Program-made: the position numbers and the translations under genes
The notes under the pieces: model-generated
The model's database searches: none
Told to the model about the DNA's origin: nothing
What the model saw: the letters and a program-made list of their open reading frames with translations, nothing else
From: Ianthella basta
Lineage: Eukaryota; Porifera; Demospongiae; Verongiida; Ianthellidae
NCBI GenBank assembly: GCA_964019415.1
Contig: OZ025889.1
Span: 5,554,011-5,618,010 of the forward strand
Direction: 5' to 3'
DNA: 64,000 bases
Shown here: positions 38,680 through 49,148 of the stretch, piece by piece
How positions within the stretch are numbered: the first letter of the stretch is position 1
Layout: each line of letters opens with the position of its first letter

Positions 38680-39035
38680 TGGTTGGTGCATACGCCATAG
38701 TCTGCACATGGTACAACTTCCCTATGAGCTCAAATAATGCCGTATTAGTTCAGAATGCTTTAGAATCATCCCACATGAGCAGTATCCCGCATTACAAGGG
38801 GAATGCTGCAGTAAAGAGTCCATTAGCGCATAGGCAGAAATCGCCATTATAATTCACGTAACTATAATTATAATTAAATCGTACAACTGTCCATGAGCTC
38901 AGATATTGCCACAGCATTTCAGAATGCCTTCACAATGCAAACTACTGCTCCTTTGGGATGATTTCATAGGCATTCTGAACTGCTGTAGCATTGTTTGAGC
39001 TTACTGGGAAGTTGTACTGTGCAGTCCAGGGCGTA
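38680..39035. repeat. Three related 60-110-bp segments, one inverted
   Basis: TACAACTTCCCTATGAGCTC with TTCAGAATGC (38692-38760) recurs as TACAACTGTCCATGAGCTC and TTTCAGAATGCC (38882-38930). It recurs inverted as GGCATTCTGAACTGCTG...GAGCTTACTGGGAAGTTGTA (38969-39016). The last two form an imperfect hairpin. Confidence 0.6.
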
Positions 39036-39049
39036 TATGTGCAGTATAG

Positions 39050-39990
39050 CTTATTTGCTCTTACAGCGGGTGCTAAGAAAAAGGCAGCAGAACAGTCGCT
39101 CCAGTATGATGTTGTACAATAGCTGGGATATCTTTGCATGGGAGGTTACTAGTTATACAGCCCATTTCTCCTTGAATGTAGTCTAGATCACCAGAGATAC
39201 GTCACAGAACAGTGATAGTATGTAAGGTGATTTTGACTTTAGAATTGTTTCAATGGCTTTCGTTCGTAAGAGTACGGGTGCAAACTAATTTCTGTTCAAC
39301 TGCTTGTAACAGCGCGCCTCTCGAAGTTTTCCTGACACAATGACCAACTCATGCGAGAGAAATCTCAACTCTGCGCAATAGGTTTCCAAACTAAAACTAA
39401 GTTGCCACATTTTATATTGTCAAAACAGCCATGTTGGAGGTTAGCCCAAAGCTACCCTCTGTCTTGTTCAGCCCAGCGAGGTCGAAGGGAGACATCTTGG
39501 ACACCGTAGTTAGCATCTGTTGGTGCCATTCTACGAAAGCGACGGACTGCCATCAGAGTTGCCGAGCGAAATTCGAGTCCATCACAAACACACTGCGCAA
39601 GGTCTGCCAACTAGCTATACACTTCGCAGCTTACCACCACATTTTTAATGTTGAAAAACGGCAGCACCTTGTAGCGAGTGGAAATCCCACACATTCTCTC
39701 GGTAGTCACAAGTATAAATGTCCTCCCGCTCATGCAGGAGAAGAGTGGCAGCCAGCTGCTCATGTTTCAGTGCAATGTCAGGCAGTCTGACACGAAAAAG
39801 AGAGTACGAATGTGCCTTCACTGAATCCGCCTTTGATCATTATACGGATAACATACTGGCGTGTCAGATTCCATCACCAGCTTTTCCTGGTATAACTTGC
39901 ACAATCACAACAGTGTACACCAGGCCGTCCTTCCCGCCCATGCTAATTATTGCGAACGGCCTGGGGACAAGGCTAGATGACATCATAATA
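39050..39990. repeat. Right arm of the diverged inverted repeat
   Basis: Inverse partner of 36134-36690 (see there), longer because other sequence is interspersed. The open frame at 39431-39790 has no recognisable domain and is not called. Confidence 0.5.
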
Positions 39991-40019
39991 TAAAAATGGA
40001 GGCAAGAAAGTGGTCTGAG

Positions 40020-41219
40020 TACGCGACTATATTTAGGCCACTAGTGTATATATATTGATAATGGTGGATTATTGCTCATCTGGTGATCTTTGACCTATCT
40101 GATGTGCTTAATAGCTATCATACATACTTTAAGTCACATAATGCACACTCAAGTGTGTAATAAGTTAGCTAGCTATTGTGCAGGGTTGTAAGTTGATAGT
40201 ACTCAAACTTTGAGTCCAATAACTCAATCTATGCAAACAAGTAGTCTTGTTCCATCCCACCACTTCCGCTAACAAAATAGCCACAGATATGTGGAAACAT
40301 TCTTTTTCTGGAGTGTGGATAATCTGCAGAACTCAGTGGCGGGTCCAGAGTGGTTTCTGGGGTGCCCAGCACCACCCTTGACATTCTCAGTAGCAGAAAC
40401 GTATTAAGGAATTAGAGCCTTGTCTCAGACTGATGAAAACTATTATTGCAATTTCTAGCCAAAACCTCAAAGAACACAAGTAATTATACTATATAAGTGC
40501 TTCCAAAGTGGCATGTTTGAGTTCAAATGTTCCACCAGATGTATGTGGCAATCCAAACACTCTAACATACTTTTGTTGCCTCTGCAGGCCATTTTATATA
40601 GACGTCATTGTTGGTACATCTATATATTATGGCTCTTGCAATGCACTGCACCCCATGTGTAGTCTGTAGCTAGCTAGCCAGACTATAGAACCCACCTCAC
40701 CATGATCACTGGCAATTTGTCACACTGCTCCACTCTCTATATAAAATTAATGCTGGCTACACCATAGATTATCTAAACTATGTAACAAAAGACGTGGCTA
40801 GACTAACACCATGCCGGAATGTCACCGCGATGTTTATTACAGTTTATTTACCCATGCCACGATGCTTTCTATGTTTTCGGGTGAAAACGACGTTTTAAAC
40901 ATCAACGCGGATGGATGGCACCGACCAATCACGTACAACGTGGTTGCTTGGTGACATCTGGACGCTGCCCAGTGCTGCTGATGAGGAGTGGGATTCTCCG
41001 AAAAGGCCTTCCAGCACAGTGGCAAACCTCCAACTTTTCGTCCAATTGCAGAGGTAAGTACCTTTTTTCTTGTTATCTAAACTATGTTTTGATAATCTAT
41101 GGCTGCATGCACACTGCCAGCTTGTTTGCATGTGGTTGCCATGGCAATGGGTATATCATGTTCCACCCCTCGTGGCCATGCCATCTCCTTTTGTAGATAT
41201 TATATCCACACAGGCCAAA
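40020..41219. other. Intergenic with scattered transposon-like ends
   Basis: A hAT-like end, CAGTGGCGGGTCCAGAG, is at 40334 without a visible partner. A stretch at 40811-41055 ends in a canonical donor, GCAGAGGTAAGT, and could hold a 5' exon. 41130-41185 (GTGGTTGCCATGGCAATGGG) resembles part of the TAF9 3'-flank module. Confidence 0.4.
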
Positions 41220-41466
41220 CTTGATAATCTGTAGTGGTCAAGTTTGTGACTATAATGAGTAATTTGGCGAGTGAAAGCAACCATGGGCACGCAAACAATT
41301 TGCTGGATATAGCTAGCTAGACCCTTCCACAGGCACAGTAAATTAATGTTTCATCGCTAGTTGGCTAGCTATGGACTGGAGGCAATAACATTCTGTTAGT
41401 GTGCATGTAAACTTTGGATTATTTAGCTTAGAGGTAGATAGATAGATAGCTACTGGTTACTTACTC
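41220..41466 (+). repeat. Low-copy unit, short fragment
   Basis: GTGGTCAAGTTTGTGACTAT through GCTAGCTAGACCCTTCCACA matches the start of copies A and C, including the point where copy A is interrupted by the 27.0-kb element. Confidence 0.75.
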
Positions 41467-42063
41467 ATGGTTACAGTTGCACTCACAGCTTGTATGCACC
41501 TGCATGATCTTTCATTACACTACAGGTTGCAAGGATTCATCACACAGTTCCAATTGCACTGGACACTACCCACAATCTTCATACTCTTTGCACTAATTAC
41601 AACGCAAGGCAGTCTCCCGATGGCATCTATGGAACTAGTTCCTAAACTAAGTGAAGCATTCACATTCGTCATTTTTGCAATTGCCATGATTGCTATGATA
41701 TGTTGTAGGGATAAATATCTTGTGGGGTTTTTAGCAATTATCCTTGTGTGTGGATTTTATGCCATGGCAACTGCTGAGATGGAAAACAGATGGAAAGCTG
41801 AGATGGAAAGATGGAAAGCTGAGATGGAAAAGAGAACTGATCATGAGATGGAAGACAGTTGCAGAGCTGAGGTGGAAAACAGATTCAGAGATGAGATGGA
41901 AAACAAATGGATCCCCGATGTTCCCAAGTTGATCTATTTCTTTGTCGGTTTGGTACTAGGGGCAATTTTCTGTCGTTCCCAAAGCAAACCTGTATATGTA
42001 TTGGTCCATCATCCAGTTTGGGTATTGGTCTATCCGATTCGTCAATTCCTGAGACTGAGATAG
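41467..42063 (+). CDS. Four-helix membrane protein with a charged MEN/RWKAEME repeat
   Basis: 198 codons from ATG. A segment LQGFITQFQLHW matches the shared 5' module of the small membrane-protein family. Hydrophobic helices are TIFILFALITTQG (about 37-49), FTFVIFAIAMIAMICC (about 66-81), YLVGFLAIILVCGFYAMA (about 85-102) and LIYFFVGLVLGAIFC (about 153-167). Between the third and fourth is a highly charged stretch of about 45 residues built from tandem RWKAEME-type units (DNA unit near GCTGAGATGGAAAG), probably a helical or coiled-coil loop. It ends in a basic tail. No known family was recognised. Confidence 0.6.
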   Translation: MVTVALTACMHLHDLSLHYRLQGFITQFQLHWTLPTIFILFALITTQGSLPMASMELVPKLSEAFTFVIFAIAMIAMICCRDKYLVGFLAIILVCGFYAMATAEMENRWKAEMERWKAEMEKRTDHEMEDSCRAEVENRFRDEMENKWIPDVPKLIYFFVGLVLGAIFCRSQSKPVYVLVHHPVWVLVYPIRQFLRLR

Positions 42064-42069
42064 TGAATA

Positions 42070-42880
42070 TAATAATGCACCAGTAAATGAGCGCATATTC
42101 TTGTGGTATAGCTACTCAGGTTCTGTATAATTTTTGTTCTATCAGTATCTGTTTGTTATAAATAATACACTGAGTCTGTATTAATTGACCTTCACTGCAT
42201 GGCCATTGGGATAATCTGGAGGAGATTAATGTTAAGGTGGTAAAGATTGCCCGTTCCCCATTTCTGAGGGGTTTATCCTAGTCAGATGAAGAGTCACGCA
42301 ATGCCTGACTAGGTTTACCCTACAACTTCCAGTTCCTTTTGACTCCATTGTAATAGCTGCTTCCGTTCAATACCCACTTGTTACCAATGACACATGAACT
42401 CACCCCATATAATCATTTCTGAAATCTGCTCCCACCTATATACCATTACTGGCTGTTGGTACAGTAGCTGACAGTATGTCAATGCCTACAATGCCTATAT
42501 AATTATTATACTGTCACATGCAGGTATAAGCCCACACACCAAGGTGGGCACTAGCTGGTTTTGCAAGACTTAGTAGCAGCAACATGTGCAAGTGCTGCTA
42601 GCTATTTTCACATTGTGAGGAATTCTAGGTGTGTACGTCTATATATGCATGCAGGAAATCCTGCACGCACACATAGGGCCAGCATTATATGGTGGACTAT
42701 ACTGAGCTATAGCGGCCGGTGCACAATATGTAGACTGTATCACTTTTACTGGATGAATTCCTATACATACACATGCATATTCAATAAGATTTAGTTAGCA
42801 TTCGGTCATGAAGGCGCTACTGTGAATGCAGATGTGTGCGCAAACTGCATGTACAGCTTATATTACCGACTTCTAACATA
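42070..42880. other. Intergenic, no feature recognised
   Basis: AT-rich sequence without a convincing exon, tandem array or TIR pair. Confidence 0.45.
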
Positions 42881-43090
42881 CCACATCTGTATGGGGGTGT
42901 AAGGACATGCAGTGTAATATCATTATAATGTTCATAATATTTGTACAAATCAGTACAAAATTCAGTTCTGTTTGGCACTTGCAGTACTGTGGCCCTTCTT
43001 TGCTGCCTTCTTGGTGCCCTTCTCCTCAGAGCTAGTGCTCAGCAGTGGCTGCTCAGTAGCAGCTGATACCTGATTGGTAGAGGAAGCCGG
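42881..43090 (-). pseudogene. POLD3: POLD3 last-exon fragment lacking the PIP box
   Basis: Matches the POLD3 3' end at 63.3-63.5 kb, including its 3' UTR (GTAATATCATTATAATGTTC). The coding part, on the minus strand from about 43085 to 42966, reads PASSTNQVSAATEQPLLSTS, then EEKGTKKAAKKGHSTASAKQ, then Asn and stop. The ten residues that form the PCNA-binding box in the gene are missing through a 30-nt in-frame deletion. Upstream it switches at about 43091 to UBXN7 intron sequence. Confidence 0.85.
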
Positions 43091-43179
43091 AAGGTGTATT
43101 GTACAGTGTCACTTACCACATTACAAGACAGCGAACACATGTCCTGGCATTATGACACAGCAGGACAATAAGCGGCAAC

Positions 43180-43222
<43 letters not shown>

Positions 43223-43492
43223 GCTTACCTGGTTTAAAGGTCTTGAATGGGTCTTGGTCGAAGACATTTGTTGGGAGGTATCTTCTCTTTCGATGAACTG
43301 AGACAAGAAGGAAGTAGAGGAATAAAGTGTACATGGCATTCATATCGACTTGTGTTACTATATGCAGGTACACATGTACACACACATACGCAGCAGAGAA
43401 TATGTACAAGCATGCATGTATGTTTACACCCATGTGCACATGCACACACACACACCCCACACACACTGCACACACACACACACACAACACAC

Positions 43493-43500
<8 letters not shown>
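43091..43500 (-). pseudogene. UBXN7: UBXN7 exon 3 copy with its introns
   Basis: Corresponds to about 9733-10110 of the gene. The exon copy, 43297-43229, is open and keeps both splice sites (donor GTAAGC, acceptor CTCAG), with one or two residue changes (PTNVFDQDPFKTFKP). The upstream intron runs into a CA tract that leads directly into TAF9 exon 5 on the other strand. Confidence 0.88.
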
Positions 43501-43549
<49 letters not shown>

Positions 43550-43550
<1 letters not shown>

Positions 43551-43840
43551 CCCTCACAGGGACCAGTTCCACTACCCCATCCACTTCATCAATTGGTGCC
43601 TTCATCCTATCTCTTTTACTTACCTCTCAACAAACTACTGCTACTAATAGCCAGGGGGGTGTGCTAGGGGGCGGGACCTTCACAGCGTCACAGCTGGGAG
43701 TACCCTCTACCATCATGTCCCTCTTTGGAGCGAGTCCAATCAGTTCTAGTAGTCTGACAAGCAGTGACGACCTCCCCAGCATGCCCAGTGTGCAGGGACC
43801 TGCAGGAGGTGCACCCAACCTCACTCACAACCTTAACTAG
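43550..43840 (+). pseudogene. TAF9: TAF9 exon 5 copy
   Basis: 291 bp, fully open, same start (GCCCTCACAGGGACC) and stop as TAF9 exon 5, with the CACACAG acceptor. The CA tract before it (about 43444-43549) is shared with UBXN7 intron sequence in opposite orientation. TAF9 3' flank continues to about 44115. Confidence 0.9.
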
Positions 43841-44119
43841 CTGGAACCAATCAACAGCACCTTGTCTGTGTTCACATACAGTCACATTTCCACCATCAAC
43901 TCCCAATTGTGCAATAGGCTTTATGTGTGCTCAGCCTCTCCACACTTCAGTCACAGTCTATGCCTGGTACACGTCACACTGTTATGATTGTACAGTACCT
44001 TCACTCCAATGGACCAGGCAAGACCTTTTATGCATGGGGGTAGTGTGTGGGTGTGGTGAAACCAAGTATTAGGTGAAAGTTTATGACATCACACTCTGTC
44101 CCCGTTTGGGGCCTTTCTA

Positions 44120-45000
44120 ATGTGTCTACATCATTTAATTTATCATGTATTTGGAGAAAAAACAGTTACTTTGTGCCACTTCTACGTGTAGGTGAACGTG
44201 TAGCGAGGCCGCGTGGTGACGTCACACGGACATTTGGGATTGGTGTATACTAGGTTACTAAGGTACCACAGTTGCATATACCGCAATCTAAAACTCTCTA
44301 AATAAGTAATAGCTGGCTGTTATCTCAGTGCCTAATAAGTCGGCGAGTGTATTTCAGAGAGGTGTAAATCCTGTCCTTCTGACAACTGTCCATGTGGTCT
44401 GTTATTTTGCACAATCTGACTGGCCCAGGCCTAGTAGAGCTATGTAAACTATGAGTGCTGGTATGTCTCCCCGCTACTTCACTCAGCATGAGTACAGGAA
44501 TGATGGAGCGATGGGTTCATTTCAATCTATGGCTCATGCAATGCACTGCACCCCATCAAATTACCAGAACGAGTCACGTGAATTCACATGTGGTACCTGA
44601 ACGATCATAGACACAGGAGGGAACCTGCGTCTGGCCTTACCAACTATATAATAATAAATTACTTCCTCTGAGTCTGTGGTGTGCTGGTAATGCTATCAAT
44701 GATTAGCTAGATACTATGGTATTTAGCATCTCATGAAATTCCAGTGAAATCCCAGAAATCTCAAGGAAATCTTTGAGATTTCGAAATCTGTACACTATTT
44801 TTGGCAATAAGTGATCCCTCACACACACATTCTCTGCCAGTGAGCTCTGTGTTTCCTGAAGGAACCACGCCCACTCCATATATAGCAAAGCAACTAGGAA
44901 ATGTGGTTTTAGCTGTCAGGTTCTTGGGCAAGGAGTCATTGGGTGAGTGAAGGCAACCATAACTATGCACACACCAGACAGGGATCGCGTAGATATAGCT
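44120..45000. other. Intergenic, fragments of the low-copy unit
   Basis: ACAATCTGACTGGCCCAGGCC (44411) and GTCATTGGGTGAGTGAAGGCA (44935) are diverged landmarks of the low-copy unit. No gene recognised. Confidence 0.5.
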
Positions 45001-45169
45001 GTGTCAAGTCTAATGAAAGTCACGACTCGAAAGAAATGGGAAGGTTCCGGCTGGTTAGTTAGCTTGGGCTGCTGAAACCCCGCGAAGGGCGTAAGTTGTC
45101 CCGGTTTCGATACCCGCTGGTGCCTCGCCTACATTTCTTTCGAGGTGTGACTTTCATTAGATTTGACAC
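45001..45169. mobile_element. MITE with 38-bp TIRs enclosing a tRNA-like core
   Basis: Ends are GTGTCAAGTCTAATGAAAGT and CACGACTCGAAAGAAATG, and inversely CATTTCTTTCGAG...ACTTTCATTAGATTTGACAC. The roughly 90 bp between look like a degenerate tRNA: an A-box-like TTAGTTAGCTTGGG (about 45057), a B-box-like GGTTTCGATACC (45102-45113) and a possible acceptor strand GGTGCC (45119-45124) against GGTTCC (45043-45048). The core could drive Pol III transcription. The tRNA isotype is not assigned. Confidence 0.75.
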
Positions 45170-46008
45170 GATTACAACCGACTCGTTTATCTTACGTATG
45201 GAGCGGTATAGCTAGCTAGTTGGCTATAACTGGCTGATAAGCTATAGCTAGCTATCTAGACCTTAAGCTTCTACGCTTGGCGCAGCACATCTTCACCCCG
45301 GCCCTAGCTAGTTAGCCTAGGTATTGGGCCGGGGCGACAACATTCTGTTAGTGTGTGTACACTTTGGACAGAACATAGGTAGATAGCTAGCTAGCGGTTT
45401 CTGTCATTGCATTATAGCTAAGCTAGAGGTACGTAGCTATTAGAGTTTTGTACACAAATGTAGATTCAATTTGATGTTATGTCTCTTGATCCAGGCATTC
45501 AAATGAGCTTACATATTTAGGCCACTAGTATAATTATTAATAATGGTGGATAATAGCTCATCTGGTGACCTTTGACCATTCTGATGTGCAAAATAGCTAC
45601 CATAGCCTGCTTTGAATCACATAATGTCCACTTATGTGTGTAGTAAGTTAGCTAGCTAGCTATTGTGCAGGATTGTAAGTTGATATTACTCAAACTTTGA
45701 GCCAGTAACTCAATTTATCCGACTAAGTAGTCTTGTTTCATCACTACTTTTGCTAACAAAATGGCCACGGAAGGGTGAAAATGTTCTCTTTCTGGGTTTT
45801 GGATAATCCGCAGAACTTGACCCCAAGCATGGAACATCCATAATCCAGAATAGAACAATTTTTGCCTTGAAACTTATCCCCCATATATTCATATACAAGC
45901 TTTGCTTGTGGTTTCTGGTATAGACACATGACCAAGCGGCAGTGCATATGATTGGCCAGAACCATTTGGGATCACAAGTGAAAGAATCAGCCCAAAGATA
46001 ACAGACTG
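45170..46008. other. Intergenic, diverged repeats
   Basis: 45510-45720 resembles 40030-40220 (GGCCACTAGT, TAATGGTGGAT, AATAGCTACCATA, GTTAGCTAGCTAG), a diverged duplication. No gene seen. Confidence 0.5.
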
Positions 46009-46074
46009 GTCTAGTCCCAGCCCATTTCTGACTGCCATTTATAACTGGCTGGATCTGGGCTGGGGACGAGACTA
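46009..46074. mobile_element. Small foldback element
   Basis: GTCTAGTCCCAGCCCA at the left and TGGGCTGGGGACGAGACTA at the right are imperfect inverses around CATTTATAACTGG. The ends resemble 34221 (TAGTCTCGTTCCCAGCCC) and, more distantly, the 13.6-kb hairpin MITE, so a related family is likely. Confidence 0.65.
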
Positions 46075-46388
46075 ACAAATATACAGTACACCAGCTAACA
46101 CAAACAGCAACTAAGTGTGGAGTATGTTTGGCTAATGTTGGATTACAGCTAAACAGCAGCTACATGCTAAATAACATTTCAGGCGGTCACCCGGCCATGG
46201 ATCAAGATTGCTGACACTTTGTGGGTGTACTATCCTGTGATTTTATACTACCCGATTGATTCACTTTATATATAAGTATATACAGCCTAGGGCGGCGGGG
46301 GTAGGGGGTTGTAGCCCCCCTCCCCCCAGTAATTGTTAATCCAGAATAGCTGGTGGCTATAGGCCTGACCAGCTTTGCCACCAAGCAA

Positions 46389-46412
46389 CCCCCCCCCCCC
46401 CCCCCCCCCCCC
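46389..46412. repeat. Homopolymer of 24 C
   Basis: An unbroken C run just before the start of the next membrane-protein gene; the G strand could form quadruplex. Length is likely to be unreliable in any assembly. Confidence 0.9.
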
Positions 46413-46417
46413 AAATC

Positions 46418-46957
46418 ATGTCATGTTCTGCTAACTTTGCCTCCACATGGGCTACAGTGTATCAATTCCCATGCAATTTTGTCTATTATCCTTGCACGTG
46501 TTTAATATATTGCATGTGCAGCTGCCCTCACTGTATAAATACATTGCATTGCAGGCTGATTGTAAGAAAGGACACACAGTGGTTCCAGTTGACAGTACTC
46601 ACAACCGCCTTCTCTGCATTTGTGCAAGGCCGTCTCAACCTCTACCTTTGGCTGGCCACAATGCTCTTTGAGTCAATTATATGCATAGTTGTACTTGTAA
46701 CCATAGTTGCAATTGTTCTTGGAGGAGTACTCAACCAAAATTGGGATCCTGGCATGAATGCAGTTCTAATTGCTGGGATTACAGCAATTGTCCTAGTTGC
46801 ATGGGTTTTCCTTAGATCTGCTCAGTTTGCTACACCAGGGTCTGATGAGTTCCAGTATTTCTTAAGCTTGGTGGCTATAGTGTTTTGCGGTTGCTGCTGT
46901 GTCTGTCTTGCTGGATGCGGTGGTCGAGCTGTATTGAGAGCAATTACAGAACGATAG
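46418..46957 (+). CDS. Cys-rich multi-helix membrane protein
   Basis: 179 codons from ATG. The shared 5' module appears as LIVRKDTQWFQLTVLTTAF (about 47-65), following an acceptor-like TTGCATTGCAG, so the true N terminus may begin there or in an upstream exon. Helices are ESIICIVVLVTIVAIVLGGV (about 84-103), AVLIAGITAIVLVAWVFL (about 113-130) and FLSLVAIVFCGCCCVCLAGC (about 147-166), the last unusually Cys-rich. It ends in GRAVLRAITER. No known family; related to the 41.5-kb and 29.9-kb genes by the 5' module. Confidence 0.6.
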   Translation: MSCSANFASTWATVYQFPCNFVYYPCTCLIYCMCSCPHCINTLHCRLIVRKDTQWFQLTVLTTAFSAFVQGRLNLYLWLATMLFESIICIVVLVTIVAIVLGGVLNQNWDPGMNAVLIAGITAIVLVAWVFLRSAQFATPGSDEFQYFLSLVAIVFCGCCCVCLAGCGGRAVLRAITER

Positions 46958-46959
46958 AT

Positions 46960-48170
46960 GTAATTGACATAGGAGTAACTGGAGTAAGCACTATCAAGTG
47001 CATATCAAAATTAGCAGTGACTGCTACTTATATATGACAAGTGCATGTATCTACATTGCTATAGGATTAAACAATGGTGTAGCTTTATGTTCCGTTGTGT
47101 AACTTAGTGACACATTATTAACGTTCACATGTTATTCATTTGTAGACCAACTTAAGAGTACTAACTCAGGGTGACAAATATTATATAGTATGCTTAGAAA
47201 TGTATAGGTTGCATGCAATTGGATTAATTATATGCAGTATGGCATCAATTATTTGCTTTATTGTCTGAATAGTCCATCTGAGACCAGACAAACATACATT
47301 ATTATAGCTAGCTGACTACATAGGAAGAACTGGAGTAATACTGTAACAGTATGCACTACCAATTAAGCTATTGCATGTTATTTAGCGATGTTGACTGTAA
47401 TGAATTGTTTGTATGAATGATTAATGCATCTTTTTAGGACTGATCATTAGTTTGTATTGAGGATATAGCTTCACTAATTGATGTGTTTGTGTAAATTCTT
47501 CTAGCTATAGCTAACTAATAGTTATGTTCACATGTATTAAGCAATACATTGTTGTGCACCATATAGTGTACTGAAGTAGCTATACTTATATACATGTATA
47601 CACACTGGGACCTGCAGACTCGCCCCACCACTGTGAGACAATGTGTCAATCGTCCAAACAGAAAGCTGCACAGGAGCAATATCTATAATACAGAGATATC
47701 TATCCTTGTGACTATTGCTTGCCTCTGTTCTTTAATGCATATGGCCTTTGTTAAATCTTATTTCTGGCCTGGGTCCCGGACCAAATAATTATTAATGTGT
47801 TAAAACATGAAACATGCCCGCTTAGCAATGTAATATAATAATATGAATCTCTATGAAATATCACATGCAGAGTATAGCTACAATGTGTCTCACATATAAA
47901 TATAATATAACTGGGTAACCCTACTGCCGGTTCATGAGTATTCATTTTGCCTTTTATGTGTAAGTGCTGCATGGGGCCAATCTGTGCCCTAGTGCCAATG
48001 GTGCACTTCAATAATGATTGATTGATTGATTGATTGATATAACTCCATGTGTTTTTATCAGTTACCACTACACCCTTTGTTATATTATTGATCATAACAC
48101 AGCAAAAATAGGACATAATATGCCATCCACAAATCAGTAACAGTTGCATGCATTCATTTCTTTAAATTTG
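46960..48170. other. Intergenic with a (GATT)n-tailed repeat
   Basis: AT-rich. A short repeat ending GTGCACTTCAATAATGATTG followed by (ATTG)n at about 48018-48039 looks like the 3' tail of a non-LTR retrotransposon; its body is not recognisable. Confidence 0.45.
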
Positions 48171-48173
48171 TGA

Positions 48174-48237
48174 GGGAGCTAATCAGAGACTTCTGTTTGG
48201 TGCTTACAGTGCTACGGACCTTCTTGGCTGCCTTCTT
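48174..48237 (-). pseudogene. POLD3: POLD3 C-terminal fragment with a degenerate PIP box
   Basis: Reverse complement reads KKAAKK, a changed linker, and QKSLISS where the gene has QKSLTSFF. Only about 60 bp remain. On its right a TG tract leads into element X. Confidence 0.7.
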
Positions 48238-48280
48238 GTGTGTGTGCGAGTGTGTGTGCATGCATGCGTGTGTGTGTGTG

Positions 48281-49124
48281 ACGTCATCCGTCAAAATGGC
48301 GACCGCGAGGAACCGAGTTGGAGAAGGCAGTATGTTTCACTAGACGTTTGCACCCGAATGACGCCAAGCCTGTGCCTGAAGTACAGAACAGTCCCGAAAA
48401 CAGTAATGGACTTGGACTTTGGAGCTTCCGCAAAGGGAGAGTTAGGCAGCGCGAGACCGACGGAGATGCGAACTTTGACCATCGACCGCGAACCTAGGGA
48501 AGCAGACAGATACGTCCTCGGCGACTACTGAAAGGGGAGACAATCACAACACACCGGTCTGTCAGGCGACCTAAGGCCTGACTTGGGGCGGGCAGGACTC
48601 CGACGGGCGGATGAGGGACGAATCTCCCCAACGGCTGGCGGGCGGAGGAGGGAACAATCCCCAACGGCCTCCTGCTACTACATGGCAGCAAAAGTGGATC
48701 GAGAACAGAGCAAAGCAGCGCTGCCATCCAGCTTGGTAAGATGGAACCAATTCAGCAGTCCTTGCCACAACAGCACAGAGGATCAACTGGTGCCCACTCA
48801 AGAAGGAGCAGCAGCGCAAGACCAAGAGACTTCTGACTGGCCTGACAACAATGCACACACATCACTCCATATATTCCTATGCACACACTACCCTATACAC
48901 AACTCACATATATGCATACACACAACCCCCCTATGCATACACACCCTTATGCATACACACCCATACGCATACATACCCATATGCCTACACACAACTTCCC
49001 TATGCATACAAACAGTTATACGTTGTGCCATGCGTCCTGCAGCATGTTGGCAATTACTGTTATACTCAGTGACTCCATTTTTCCTTATTTTTGTACCTTG
49101 GTCTTAATAAGGAGAATGTTTGCC
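48281..49124 (+). repeat. Unclassified element X, copy 1
   Basis: Starts at GACGTCATCCGTCAAAATGG and ends TTGCCCCGTG, with (TG)n on both sides. It matches 31326-32262 inverted, with conserved blocks separated by diverged sequence. It contains a run of CTATGCATACACAC repeats (48890-49010). Its right TG tract merges into the GT tract before TAF9 exon 2, so it replaces TAF9 exon 1 and the promoter in this copy. Confidence 0.7.
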
Positions 49125-49148
49125 CCGTGTGTGTGTGTGTGTGTGCAG

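Noticed and set aside
39431-39790. 119-codon open frame as a gene
   Set aside because: No domain, no conserved copy in frame, and it lies within a diverged inverted repeat.
40334-40365. Second hAT element with end CAGTGGCGGGTCCAGAG
   Set aside because: Only one end is visible; no matching inverted end or target duplication was found within the next few kb.
45043-45125. A functional tRNA gene
   Set aside because: The acceptor stem has mismatches, the T-loop has an extra base and the anticodon arm is unclear; it is better described as a tRNA-like core of a MITE.
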